From contig NC_085132.1 of NCBI RefSeq assembly GCF_030269925.1, forward strand, positions 4,982,501 through 5,046,500: DNA of 64,000 nucleotides. Reading direction: 5' to 3'. A program made the position numbers and the translations under genes. The stretch is from Bombyx mori (Eukaryota > Arthropoda > Insecta > Lepidoptera > Bombycidae). Under the pieces are notes generated by a model. That model saw only the letters and a list, made by a program, of their open reading frames with translations, was not told the DNA's origin and made no database searches. Shown here piece after piece: positions 52,839-63,769 of the stretch (positions are counted from its first letter, which is position 1; every line of letters starts with the position of its first letter).

Positions 52839-53318
52839 TTGAAGTAAAAAGTCTTTATTAGGATTTTCGTCGTCTCTAAGCATAAAATATTTATCATGCA
52901 GTGTCGCATCCAAATTTTACAAGCTCCATGTTTACGACTGTCAATAGTCAGACGGGTCACGGCTCGCGTGGTTATAAGTGCAAAAAAATTAACTTTTGCA
53001 TATAGACTGGCCAACCTTTCAAATTGGCATTGATGATTGCTCTGAGCCAGAATTAGGCAGGGTAATTTGACTTATCCGTGTGAGATCACAATATGCCCTA
53101 CCACCTTGAGGCCGCTTGGGGATTGCAACCTGTTCCTATAGTATTCGAGAATACGCGGTCACTCACAGAATGAGATAGAGTAGTGCTATTCTTTGTCTTC
53201 ACGACACTACCATAATCACGGTTGATAGTTAGTCAATGGACAACAGTATATGGATAAACCAGAATTTAAACAGCTAAAGTATTTTCAGTTTAAAACATTG
53301 CCGCGAACAGAGAATCGG
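52839..53318. other. no recognised gene
   Basis: An 80-codon minus frame (53014-52772) partly overlaps the Bm1 and has no domain. A very diverged Bm1 remnant may lie near 53045-53110. Confidence 0.4.
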
Positions 53319-53413
53319 TTACCCTCCTGGCTGAAGCCTTTGCTCGCCACTTGTCCTGTTGAAACTGGAGAAGCCTCCGGGATACGAGAAATCCCCCAAT
53401 CTGAAAAAAAAAG
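53319..53413 (+). mobile_element. LINE-C' tail fragment
   Basis: CTCCTGGCTGAAGCCTTTGC, CACTTGTCCTGTTGAAACTG and an A run. Same variant as 6485-6810. Confidence 0.75.
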
Positions 53414-54411
53414 AAATATAACGATTTTTAGGAAAAACAAAAATCTGACTTTGCTTCATACCATCAAAAGCGGGAAGGAAATAGACTACAGCTTGTAGAT
53501 AGATACTCAAAAGATTCACACAGAAATACAAAGTATGGTCTACACGTACTAATAATTTAAGTGTGCGTAACGAAACAATGACAAGATAAAAAACTCACAG
53601 TTTTCCATTAATCATGTTGGGTGGTCGCAGATGACAGATAAAAATTATACGCACAAACTTTAAATGAATTTAATTAGGCTTCAGCTGTGGGTAATGTTGG
53701 ATAAATTGTTAGACATTGTTATATAAATGTAGTCTATATGCATATGTATTATCTCATTTGCTTAATAAAAATAAGTTAATTAAAACAATATGGCGGCTTA
53801 AAATCCGGTTGTGGTCAATAAGACGGCTGCGACGACAAAAACACAAATGTTTCATTGTATGGTTATAATGTCTAAAGCCAAATCATAATACAACATTTTT
53901 CTTAGTAACTCGTTCCACTAGTACCAAACTATGAGTTTCAAATGAGTTACTTAAGTTTCAAAGCGAGCAGTGACAATCTTGATACTTTGGTATTGTTAAA
54001 AATTTCTATAATATACAACACAAAAACAAATAGAGTTCTAGGTCTATTTTGTTTTTGATTAGTGAACGGAACTTATAAACTGTGGCTAGTAAAAGTGGCA
54101 TGATGGCAAGTGGTGTGGCAAGCATATTCACCCTACGTGCATGCAACAATGTGTCCCACGCGTCGAAGGAATTGCCTTTATTCACGGGATTCTAATTATA
54201 TCCACCGTTTTTGCTCTTTCCATACTTTCATGCTAATAAACAATTTCTTAGAACTAGTAAATCTAAATATACTTTACGTTTTTCTTGCCCTTAAAGTTTA
54301 GCGACATCAGACATTGTCGAAGTCTTTTTGTGGAACACACAAAAGATGACATTAAAATTGTAAACTTTTTAAATTTCATATAAATGGGTATATGAACCCA
54401 CCAGGTTTTTT
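53414..54411. other. unique AT-rich sequence
   Basis: No gene or repeat recognised. Confidence 0.5.
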
Positions 54412-54597
54412 CCCTACCTAATCGGCCGTTGTTTATGCTGCGGTTCTAACTACATGTAGTTTGGTAGGTAAGTTCAAGTTGCTCAACCTGGGTGGATTTG
54501 CTAACACCTGCTCCAGCAAAAGCGGTGCTTTACTGAATCTACCATCAATATCGCGACCCACTGAGGAGATCCGGCGAGAAGCTTAGCGAGGTGTGTC
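54412..54597 (-). mobile_element. LINE-C tail, split by the Ginger-like element
   Basis: CCTACCTAATCGGCCGTTG through GATCCGGCGAGAAGCTTAGC, then GAGGTGTGTC where the DNA transposon begins. Diverged. The other part is at 55763. Confidence 0.78.
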
Positions 54598-54689
54598 TGT
54601 CGCAGGCAATTTGTATGATTCCGCCGTTTACAAACGGCGTCGTCATTATAAAAACGCTCGCCGTTATGTAAAATGCCGAAGGCAAAATG
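54598..54689. repeat. left terminal inverted repeat (92 bp)
   Basis: Begins TGTCGCAGGC and ends GAAGGCAAAATG. Contains an inner palindrome CGCCGTTT-AC-AAACGGCG. Confidence 0.95.
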
Positions 54690-54946
54690 ATAACTCGTTC
54701 AATAGTTATAATTTCGACATTGGTTGTAGTTTTAGGGTGACCATAATAAAATGCAGTTTATAATAATCAGACTTTATTTCCGTAATCAGGTACTAATGAA
54801 GATTTCAAGTAAGACTAAATTATGTGCTTTGGTTCTCTTAAAGTACTTAGTTAAAATATTTAAGTAACAAAACAACATTTAAATTACACACTTTATAGGT
54901 ATATACTCATGACAATAATAAAACTTCTAAGGATAATATGACACTT

Positions 54947-55440
54947 TCAAATAAAACAAACAGGTCGTAAGTAAAACCATATTATTTTGAAGTTTGAAGT
55001 ATTCATGGCTTGACTCTGCTCATTAAAATCTCGAGACATAATCGGTTTAACTACGATACCTTTATTTGGTATGTTACGTTTGGATTCACAAACAGGACAT
55101 AACGATACGAATAAATCAATCGCTTTTCTCACACTAATAAATCTATCCTTCGTTTGATACTGAATTTTGTCTTGATCACCATGTCCGCAACCTCTATGAA
55201 TCTCTAACAATACATCGGAATATTCGTTCAACGGTATTACACGAACGGTTGGATCAGGGCTATCCTTTTTAAAATAAGGTAGTCCAATTCACTGATGCTC
55301 ATGACCTCGTATTGTTTTGACCAGTAGTAATCTGCAGGAGTCCTCCGCGAACCAGATTCTGTGGCCACCTTAGCATTTTTTAGGTGCCGAATAACCTCAA
55401 AAATCTTACTATTTGTCCAAGGCTTTTTTACAGCTTCCAT
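54947..55440 (-). pseudogene. Ginger-like integrase/transposase, N-terminal part
   Basis: Two minus-strand frames (55440-55237 and 55231-54947) give one protein fragment after a one-base shift in an A run near 55270. The first has MEAVKKPWTNSKIFEVIRHL and SELDYLILK. The second has the zinc-binding HHCC domain: EIHRGCGHG, then about 30 residues later FVSLCPVCESKRNIP, then VVKPIMSRDFNE. The usual next part, with the catalytic aspartates, is missing; the text turns random (AMNTSNFK). The same domain order occurs in KRBA2-like proteins found widely in insects. The product could bind zinc but not cut DNA. Confidence 0.82.
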
Positions 55441-55666
55441 TTGAGAATTGTATATATTTTTTAATTCACTATAATATATACCTTTAAAATCAGAATTATT
55501 TCCTAAAATGTCTTCTCCACACGATATATTTGCACTGTTTTCAGTTATTTTTTGACGTGATTGTTATTATTTTGATCAACAGTTCAATTTGCCGCGGCAT
55601 TATGAAAACGGCGTTTGAATTGTCGATGCTATGTTGTGGCATATTATAAAGTGACACGGCAGTTTA

Positions 55667-55758
55667 CATTTTGCCTTCGGCATTTTACATAACGGCGAGC
55701 GTTTTTATAATGACGACGCCGTTTGTAAACGGCGGAATCATACAAATTGCCTGCGACA
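55667..55758. repeat. right terminal inverted repeat (92 bp)
   Basis: Exact reverse complement of 54598-54689, followed by the TGTC duplicate at 55759-55762. Confidence 0.95.
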
Positions 55759-55762
55759 TGTC

Positions 55763-55895
55763 TATAGGCTATGATGCACGTCACAGGTGCAAACTCACAC
55801 GACGAAAACGGAGATCGATGTTTGGAAAGCCAAAAATCACCGAGAGGGGTTTCCGGGGGATCCGATAGGATGTGCTTAGAGCGACCGAAGGTTTA
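55763..55895 (-). mobile_element. LINE-C, upstream part after the split
   Basis: GGGGGATCCGATAGGATGTG and GAGCGACCGAAGG correspond to the end of the coding region seen at 9245-9290. Diverged, colinear with 54412-54597 across the transposon. Confidence 0.65.
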
Positions 55896-55916
55896 TGTTG
55901 CCCCGTCGTGTGGATA

Positions 55917-56060
55917 AGCACCAGGTGTTAAGTGGTTAGCACCTACCGTGAATACCGACACCCATGTTGAAATTTGATGCCGAAGTCTGAGTTGTACAAC
56001 GGCTGTCTCACCCTTCAAGCCGGAACGCATGACTGCATTGTGGCAGGAATAAGCAGGGAG
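55917..56060 (-). mobile_element. Bm1 SINE, old copy
   Basis: CCAGGTGTTAAGTGGTTAGC, CACCCTTCAAGCCGGAACGC. Many changes and both ends lost. Confidence 0.72.
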
Positions 56061-56589
56061 GGAACTCGAGCTATCCACGATCCGCTTTTCCAGACAATCC
56101 ACACCAAATTTTCTTTTTTATTCATGTCGGAAAACACAATTTATATTACTTTTACGGTTTTATCTTACGTTTACTATTTTTAAGAAGACTAAGGTGTTAT
56201 TTGTCAACTTTTGAATATTATGCTGATTGACGTAGCACCGTGACCTGTGTTCAAGAAAACTGTAAGCTATTCGAAACATTGTACATATTAAATGAAATTA
56301 GTAAAGGCGAGATTTTTCTTTCTATTCTTCTTGCCCTTATCCCACATTATATGCGATGGGCGCAGCATTTTCTCTCAGGGGTAACCTCTCTGCATGGAGA
56401 TTTCGTGTGAATTTTACCACCGGCCGACCTTCTAACGTGAAAATGGTAATATATGTGGAAGATCTTTTCTATTTCTTCTGTTGGTGTTTCTCGTATTTCA
56501 TTCTTTTTTCTATGATAGACATTTTATTATTATTAACATTTACACTATTCATTTAGATGAAATACCAAAGCGCTAGGATTCAACCGGTC
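56061..56589. other. no recognised gene
   Basis: AT-rich with short frames (66-69 codons) that lack domains. Confidence 0.45.
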
Positions 56590-57011
56590 CGATGGTAAGG
56601 CGGTGCAAGGTGGCTTCTGTGCACCACTCACGGTGTGTCTCCCGAGACGACGTCCTGCGGAATCTTCCCGGGGATGGAATCCCATCCTACTGTCAGGACA
56701 GGTACCGGCGACGGTGAACCTTCGGCGCGCACTGTGCGGTACCGTGGGTTTCGTGGAGTCGGAGTGGCGGAGCTCGATGGGGTTTAGTCGGTAGTCGGTT
56801 TTGCGGGGTAGCTCTTGCGTGGCTGACGCCGTGCAGTGCCTCGCGCGCCATTCTCAAGCCGTAGTCTCCCGGCAGGAATTGGCAGAAGAGAAGGACCCCG
56901 GTCTTCCTCTTCTCCCTCTTCTTTTCTGGAGGCACCGGAGTCCGACATAACCCGGTCTTATACCCTCCTCGACCGGGTAACCGTAAATGGATTCCCCAGC
57001 GTGAAAAAAAA
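56590..57011 (+). mobile_element. GC-rich segment ending in poly(A), probable LINE 3' end
   Basis: A sharp GC-rich block (CGAGACGACGTCCTGCGG, GGTACCGGCGACGGTGAACC, CGTAGTCTCCCGGCAGG) ends in GTGAAAAAAAAA at 57003-57011. Composition and the A run suggest the 3' end of an R1- or jockey-type retrotransposon on the plus strand. No reverse-transcriptase motif is present. A 107-codon minus frame (57016-56693) is probably just the low-stop reverse of a GC-rich region. Confidence 0.45.
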
Positions 57012-58411
57012 AGCATTCAACCGGTACTTTTAATTATGCTTTATATTTTTTATTATATTCCATAGCCAACAGCGGGACGTTTGATCACACCAAAACATTT
57101 GTAGACAAGTTACGTAGATTGTATCTATCGGCTGGGACGGAATCTGCCACCCACGATCCGCTAGCACAAATATCACTATCAGCGATCTTTATCGATGATG
57201 ACCATGCTTATTAGTGTCAAATAAATTGTATTGAAATAACGCTGCTTTGTGGCATGCGTGGTATTTTGTCGGCAGTTGGATTACGAATGAGACCATTTTG
57301 TTGGTACCTCCGTAAATTAATTGCATTATACGAAACTATTCATTATGTTTACCATGGGTCAAACTCTCTTCCATATTTTTTTTCACAACACTGTGACGTT
57401 GTTGCTCTATTTATAAGTAAATATTTAATTGCGTATTTGGCTATGAAGTTTATTCGGATATTATTATTAAGGTTGATTGTATTCCTGATATTATTAGTTT
57501 AAAAAAACGTTCTGCACAGCGAGAAATCGTATTCAATTCGGTCGTATTTGTTATTTTTTTGAAATTATGACAACGGATGCGACATATTATATTGAATTTG
57601 CCACGCATTTCTTCAACCACCAACGGCAATCGAGCTTAAGAAATAATCCCACGATCAATCAAAGCTCTCCAAACAACACCTGCTCGATTCGCCGAAGATT
57701 CTTTAACACTTCTACGGATAAATCCATCATATCGAGATTAAAATTTGTCCGCCATTCTACTATTCAAAGTTTTCATTGTAATTTCTGACGCCATAATGCG
57801 AAAATAATTGACTGCTCATTGTCCCCGCTTGAAAAGCGTCGATGCACGTAAAATCCAATTTTATTGGATAATTTTAATGTTAGCGTAGGCGGTAGTATTT
57901 AAGTGCGCAATGAGTACAAACCAAAAAATAACTATTTTTAATATTATAATGTTTTCGTTTAGTAATTAATAAATTGCATATAAAAGACAATTTGCTAAAA
58001 AATTAAGAGGAATATTTTAGCAACCCCTATTTCAATTGGAGACATTTTAAAAAAGTGGTACATACTGGACAGCGCTAATAGCTAGATAAATATTTTTCAG
58101 TACTCCTAGCCCTACCGATGCCCATAATAACAGAAATCATTACGGCTGTACTTTTGTATGACTTAAAATAATTATAACTATGTAGTTTCGGAAATTTAAA
58201 ATACGAATAAATCTAAAGAATACTCTCATTACCTTTCAAGACACTAAAAAACGGGGCTCGGAGAGAAAACGCGAATGCACAAAATAATCAATGTTCACGC
58301 ATCTGCAATGCTGAGTACGTCGATCCTTGAAATTATTGTATCTGTATTTTGTTATTGGTATTATTATATTGATATTATTGTGTAAATCATTCCCGATCCT
58401 GTGGAAAGAAT
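57012..58411. other. unique sequence, no gene called
   Basis: Frames at 57254-57502 and 57567-57788 (+) have hydrophobic or basic text without a domain. No repeat is recognised. Confidence 0.4.
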
Positions 58412-58757
58412 GGAAAGCAGTCGACGTCGCCCAAAACACGTCATCTCGGATCCTCCCGATCCACTAACGGTGCTTTTAGGTACCTCAAACACCGGTCACC
58501 GTTCTCGTCGAACCTGTCGCTTGCGACGAAGGGCTCGACGAGTAAATTAACCCTCAGACACAGCCCACTGAGTTTCTCGCCGGATCTTCTCAGTGGGTCG
58601 CGTTTCCGATCCGGTGGTAGATTCTGGGAAGCACGGCTCTTGCTAGGGTTCGTGTTAGCAACGTCGTCAGGTTTGAGCCCCATGAGCTCACCTACTAGTT
58701 AAGGTTACGCTGGAATAGCCTCTCAAGGCTACCAGCTTAGGTAGGCAAAAAAAAAAT
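58412..58757 (+). mobile_element. LINE-C 3' end with coding tail
   Basis: Plus-strand copy. The first ~135 bp encode the C-terminus, including PKHVISDPPDPLTVLLGTSN and RRLRRRARR-like text, as at 9147-9330. The 3' UTR and an A run at about 58747 follow. It gives an independent reading of the end of the LINE-C protein. Confidence 0.9.
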
Positions 58758-58987
58758 GTGTAAATTTTCGCGACCAATTAGAATCGAGCTGTGTTTGACG
58801 CTAGAAACGTGTGCGGTTGCTATTGGATAAGAATATTGTGCCCTAACCCCACTATCCTATAAAACTGTACGATTGCTAATTCAGAGTACACACGCCAACT
58901 GGTATCTCAAAAAATTAACATCTTTTAATTTCACGGAAAAAACAGTCCTCAAATCCAAAAGAAAATAAAATTTCAAGTACGGCATAA

Positions 58988-59218
58988 CTTTTTTTATTGC
59001 TTAAATGGGTGGACAAGCTCACAGCCCACCTGGTATTAAGCGGTTACTAGAGCCCATAGACATCTACAACGTAAATGTCGATATGAGTTCTAAGGTTTCA
59101 GTAGTTACAACGACTGCCACACCCATCAAACCGAAACGCATTACTGCTTCACGGCAGAAATAGGAGGGGTGGTGGTACCTACCTGTTCGGCCTCACAAGT
59201 GGTCCTACCACCAGTAAT
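58988..59218 (-). mobile_element. Bm1 SINE body and tail
   Basis: TTTTTTATTGCTTAAATGG through AGTGGTCCTACCACCAGTAA. Lost about 20 bp in the CACCTTGAGAT region. Confidence 0.88.
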
Positions 59219-60268
59219 AAGCCGCCGTATAAATAAATAAATAAAGTGAATAAAAATGAATAAATTAATAATATCTATTGCCGCTACAATCAACATTTAA
59301 CTACAATCCAAAAAACGGCAACTTTGTAATATTTTCCCAAAATTAAGAATATCCTAGTTGTCGTCCTTGTTCTCTTCCACCGGCAGTCTACAAAAGCACT
59401 GATGCGCATTGTTTACAAGTAAAACCCATGTTTGGTTGAGTGACAGCCAGTACGCGCGGGTGGGCCACAATACGCCAATCACAACACAATGCACTGACAA
59501 ACACTCAAAACGTCACTTTGACACTTACGTTCGAATCTTTGGTGCCAAATGCGCGATTTCGTAACAATTTACCGAATTTATTTTCAGAGTTTTAGTTACT
59601 ATTACAAGAGGGGGCGATAATGTTAATTCGGTTGGAGGGGTAGACGATTAAGGGATATCTTTTTAGTAAATATTTAACTGGTTACAGGAGCAATAGATAA
59701 ACACTCTCATCATCTCCGTCAGGTTTGTCCAGATAGTTGTTTTGATGCGGCCCGCGACGCATGTTTTAATCAGAAAATAGTTTAGGATATAAATAGTTTG
59801 GATGATAGAATTCTTTATGAAAATATGTAATTAATATTTGGTATAATTTATCTTTCCATTCCATTCCTATGACATCATTTAAAAGTGAAGCTATATATTT
59901 TACTATTCCCTGGGAATTCCCGGAAAGTATTCTGTTTTTGAAAATATTTTTTTCTCTGGTCCTCCAGCTGTTGTAATAAATTTAATTAGCTCGAAAGTTA
60001 TGTAGTTTGGACAGCCCTGATCTCCTATTGAAATTTTGGATTGAAGTTTCAATCGTATTGAATAACAGTTCCTACTTCGAGATATACACAAATTGGAAAC
60101 TGGTATCTTTTTTCTTATTGGTACCTACCGGCACGGTCCTCACAATGCGCCCTATCACATGTACACACACACATTCACACACAAATATACAAATTACTTA
60201 GGTACTATCAATTCAAAGTGGGTAAGTTTAGTTATGTCGAATTTAAATTATTTAATCATTACCTCTAA
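59219..60268. other. unique sequence, no gene called
   Basis: 59380-59560 is CG-richer and could be regulatory. Short frames only. Confidence 0.4.
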
Positions 60269-60421
60269 CACAGGGTCACTAGTATTATTCCAGATAACGA
60301 TATTGTTACTAATTGGCTTACCAAAGAAATCAATAGAAAAAAAAGTGATATATATTTGTTTTCAGATATTCCTGACTTGCAAAAAAAAATATATAACTGG
60401 AAATTTAACAATGCAAACTAA
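60269..60421 (+). pseudogene. short coding-like tract, possible decarboxylase-like remnant
   Basis: A 50-codon open stretch reads IPDNDIVTNWLTKEINRKKS and then YLFSDIPDLQKKIYNWKF. This vaguely recalls the N-terminal region of ornithine-decarboxylase-like proteins, just before their pyridoxal-phosphate lysine. The lysine region does not follow, and no splice donor is evident at the end. A longer frame in another register (60093-60623, 176 codons, rich in Ile, Lys, Leu) overlaps and looks random. I give this low weight. Confidence 0.18.
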
Positions 60422-60795
60422 AAAAAATAGCTTTCAATTGATTGATCTTAACGCAAAGCAATTTCAAAAACCAAATATAAGCATTGTGAAAACACTTTTT
60501 TTTCTGACTCTACAGAAGAATAAGCAGTTAAAGCTTAAGAGGATTATGTTGGTATACAAATATGCCCGTTGTCTTGCTTTTAAGTGTATTTTTGATGTGT
60601 ACGTCAAAATCACGCCTGTTTAGTTAAACACTTTTAAGTCAATTACGCGAACAAAAGGCTCAAACTGTTTTTATATTTATTTATGTGCCAAGGAGCACAA
60701 CAATCTTATTTTGCTAATCCATTTAGCTTTTTCAATTACTTGTTAGAAATAGCTGTTATTATTATCATTATTTGTGTTTAGATAGTTTAGCTTGC
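60422..60795. other. no recognised feature
   Basis: AT-rich, no repeat recognised. Confidence 0.45.
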
Positions 60796-61172
60796 CTGCA
60801 GCAGAGATGCGAATGTTGCGATGGACGTGTGGAGTAACGGGAATGAATAGAATACGGAATGAATATGTTAGAGAAAGTCTGAAAGTGGCACCTGTGACAG
60901 AGAAGCTGAGAAGTGCGCGTTTGGGATGGTATGGACATGTGATGAGACGAAATATAAATGAGGTTGGTAAGAGAGTGTTAACTATGAATGTGGAAGAATA
61001 TAGAGGAAGAGGTAGACCTAAGAAGAAATGGATGGATTGCGTGAAAGACGATATAGATAAGAGTGGAGTGAGCGAAGAAATGGTATATGATAGAAGAGTA
61101 TGGAAGGAGAAAACATGTTGCGCCGACCCCAGGTGACTGGGCGAAGGGCAGGAGAATGATGATTATGAGATA
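60796..61172 (+). pseudogene. RTE endonuclease-RT C-terminus, best copy
   Basis: The 114-codon frame (60792-61136) begins in the element with AEMRMLRWTCGVTGMNRIRN. It continues VAPVTEKLRSARLGWYGHVM, VLTMNVEEYRGRGRPKKKW, MDCVKDD, and VSEEMVYDRRVWKEKTCCAD. This is the whole conserved C-terminal block with no break. Upstream reverse-transcriptase domains are truncated away. After the stop come GTGACTGGGCGAAGGGCAGG and a GATGATTATGA tail. Confidence 0.9.
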
Positions 61173-61189
61173 GCTTAGCTTGGGCCTTA

Positions 61190-61489
61190 GCCTTATTTTT
61201 TTTAAATTATGCATAATAAATATACATTATATCAATAAAAGAAAAACATTACACACACTACCGTGTATTTGACACAACACATAAAGATATATAATCTTTG
61301 TTTATTACCTAACTTTTGTTATTGTTTTAAGACTGTCAAATTGAGAATAGTTTGATAGTTGGCGAAACTTGGCGAAATCTGTGATTAAAGAAGTACGATA
61401 ATAGTCTTTGACAATAGAACCAAAAATAATGTTCAAATTTATGATTTCAATTAATTAAAGTCGAATTTTGACTTCTGGGGGACCGCTAG
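61190..61489 (+). mobile_element. Helitron, 5'-truncated
   Basis: From TTTTTTTTAAATTATGCATA to GGGGGACCGCTAG before T (61490). The last ~300 bp of the element are present. The hairpin is decayed (AAGTCGAATTTTGACTT). Confidence 0.8.
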
Positions 61490-61978
61490 TAAGCGTAAAA
61501 CTGTCAAATTTGAATTCGTAAACTTAATTCTTACTTACTTACTACTTACTTAAATACAAAAAAAACATTAGGTATGTTTTTATGCACACACCTACGCACT
61601 GACATCATTCGATTCAATGAAAAAAAAAAATCAAGATTTCCCCCATTAAGTCATCGGTATCTATACTTAATGATTACTTTACCAATTACCAACACTTAAT
61701 GCCTCGAGGTTTCTATGTGTGGGTTGCAGACTTTTTATATCGTACGATAAAAACATCGGATAACGAAAACATCGTATCGGCACAATCCAAAAGCTTACGG
61801 TTACGTATATCGATAACTTGTGGAGTATTCAGACCTGTGGCGTACTATTAACATTCAGATACTACTCTACATCCGATCAAATATATAGAATTGTGTCCAT
61901 TTAACGCTTTAGTTTATTTGATTAGTCGAAACTATTCACTATTTGAATAAGAATTATGATTGACGTAATCCAAATGCC
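61490..61978. other. no recognised feature
   Basis: Contains a short CTTACT repeat (61530-61552). No gene recognised. Confidence 0.5.
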
Positions 61979-62225
61979 GTTTTTTTTCCTACCTAAGCTG
62001 ACGGTTTAGAGAGACTATATCAGCGTAACCTTAACTGGTAGGTGAGCTCACGGGGCTCAAGCCTGGCGATGTTGCTAACACGAACCCTAGTTAAATTACT
62101 CGCCGAGCCCTTCGTCGCAAGTGACGGGTTCGACGAGAACGATGACCGGTGCTTGGGGTACCTAAAAGCATCGTTAGTAGATCGGGAGAATCCAAAATGG
62201 CGACGTCGACTGTTGGTCCGCAGGA
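61979..62225 (-). mobile_element. LINE-C 3' end with internal deletion
   Basis: TTCCTACCTAAGCTGACGG through CACGAACCCTAG, then directly TTAAATTACTCGCCGAGCCC. About 110 bp present in the 33184 copy are missing between them. Confidence 0.85.
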
Positions 62226-62680
62226 TTGGCTATGTGAAATGCCGTGTTTTTATTACATCGAGTTATTGGCTATTCATAGAGTATCCGTCAATGGCCAGAT
62301 TACACGTTAACTATATTTTTATCCCTCACTGTTTTCTCAAGAAATAGCAGCGTGTAAATGTAATTTAGGCTGATTGAATTTAGTAACGCGATCGGTTTTA
62401 TTGCACGTAATTACTATTGAATGTATAATGTTCGCGATAAGTGGCTATTTTCAAGCGAGCTAAGCGTGAACGGGTGCCCGAAGTTTTTCTTTTTCCTTTC
62501 CATTTTATTTATATATTTTTCTTTTTCTTAAACGGCCTTATTAATGAGTGACCTAAATTAAGTATGGCGTAGTATTACACTTTTCGAATTGACAGTCAGG
62601 CTCAGAAGCGTACGAAAAACAAACTAAAAGGTTATTAGCTTAAAATGGATTATTAGTAATTGGAATAGGCAGGACGTTTT
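62226..62680. other. no recognised feature
   Basis: AT-rich spacer, no gene recognised. Confidence 0.5.
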
Positions 62681-62925
62681 CACTGGTGGTAGGACCCCTA
62701 GTGAGTCCGCACGGGTAGGTACCACCGCCGTGCCTATTTCTGACGTGAAGCATTAATGCGTTTCGGTTTGAAGGGTGGGGCAGCCGTTGTAACTATACTG
62801 AGACCTTAGAACTTATATCTCAAGGTGGGTGGCGCATTTACGTTGTAGATGTCTATGGGCTCCAGTAACCATTTAATACCAGGTGGGCTGTGAGCTCGTC
62901 CACTCATCTAAGCAATAAAAAAAAC
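62681..62925 (+). mobile_element. Bm1 SINE body and tail
   Basis: CACTGGTGGTAGGACCCCTA through CTAAGCAATAAAAAAAACC. Its A tail meets the T run of the next element, tail to tail. Confidence 0.9.
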
Positions 62926-63042
62926 CTTTTTTTTATTTCCCTTGTTGACAGACGAGTATACTGCACGCCCGTTGGTGAGTGCTCACCGTCGCCCACGGAC
63001 TGCAGCAATGCCAGGGGACAGAGCCAAGCCGCTGCCCACTAT
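62924..63042 (-). mobile_element. LINE-B 3' tail, diverged
   Basis: T run, TTCCCTTGTTGACAGACGAG, through GAGCCAAGCCGCTGCCCAC. Confidence 0.82.
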
Positions 63043-63072
63043 TCGTCTTCAAACTAAAGTGAACATTTTCAA

Positions 63073-63257
63073 AGCTGGTGGTAGGACTCATTTTATGTCC
63101 GCAAAGACACCACCCGTGGGACAAACTTTAAATAATAACATTGAGATACTGCTCTCATGTCTCAAAGTGGCCGTGGGTAATAACGTCACCTGTGAGCTGC
63201 AGTGACCACTTCACGTCAGAATTGTGAACTCGGACACTCATTGATGCCATAAAAAAA
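63073..63257 (+). mobile_element. Bm1 SINE, strongly diverged
   Basis: GCTGGTGGTAGGACTCATTT, then ACTGCTCTCATGTCTCAAAG and GATGCCATAAAAAAAC. The GCCTATTTCTGCC centre is deleted. An old copy. Confidence 0.65.
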
Positions 63258-63769
63258 CTGTTGTTTTCAAAATGCACAAAACAAATAAACAAAAAATCTA
63301 ACACAGATTAAAAAAATATATCAATCTATGATTTATGCTACTTTGTTATACTGTACTCAGTAGATCTAAATATCCTTCATAGCCTGGCATAATTAATAAA
63401 TAATATCTATGAGCACCTTTTGAAATACATATTTGTTTTAAAAGAGAATACTTTTTGTTCTTTTGTATATTATAATAAAAAGTAATGTCAGATATTGTCG
63501 TGGCGTGCAACCTCTTTGACAGGACATACAACCTACAAAACGACTAGACATATACTAAGACAGAGACTTGACAGGTAATTCGAAATGAAACAAAAGAAAA
63601 TAAATGAAACGAGGGCGAATGTGACTGGCAGTAGTCAGTATTTTCAATGCCTTCCTAAAAGAGGTACACGAACCAGACGACAATCAAACAAACCGACCGT
63701 TCAGATATGATATAGGAAAAGTCCCGAGCCAATAACATCGAAATCCAATCGTGGTACAGAACATACTTT
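63258..63769. other. no recognised feature
   Basis: AT-rich, no gene recognised. Confidence 0.5.

Larger units (their letters stand above)
54598..55758 (-). mobile_element. Ginger-like DNA transposon, 1161 bp, internally deleted
   Basis: The terminal inverted repeats 54598-54689 and 55667-55758 are identical over all 92 bp. They begin TGTCGCAGGCAATTTGTATG. A 4-bp duplication TGTC flanks the element (54594-54597 and 55759-55762). Inside is a broken gene for an integrase-like transposase on the minus strand. The integrase type, TGT ends and 4-bp duplication fit the Ginger group, whose transposases resemble Gypsy integrases. The family name rests on recall. Perfect repeats point to recent movement, in trans since the catalytic core is lost. 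Confidence 0.88.

Noticed and set aside
56693..57016. 107-codon minus-strand frame
   Set aside because: Antisense of a GC-rich block ending in poly(A); low stop density explains it.
60093..60623. 176-codon open frame
   Set aside because: Ile/Lys/Leu-rich text typical of AT-rich chance frames, starting from alternative codons, with no domain.
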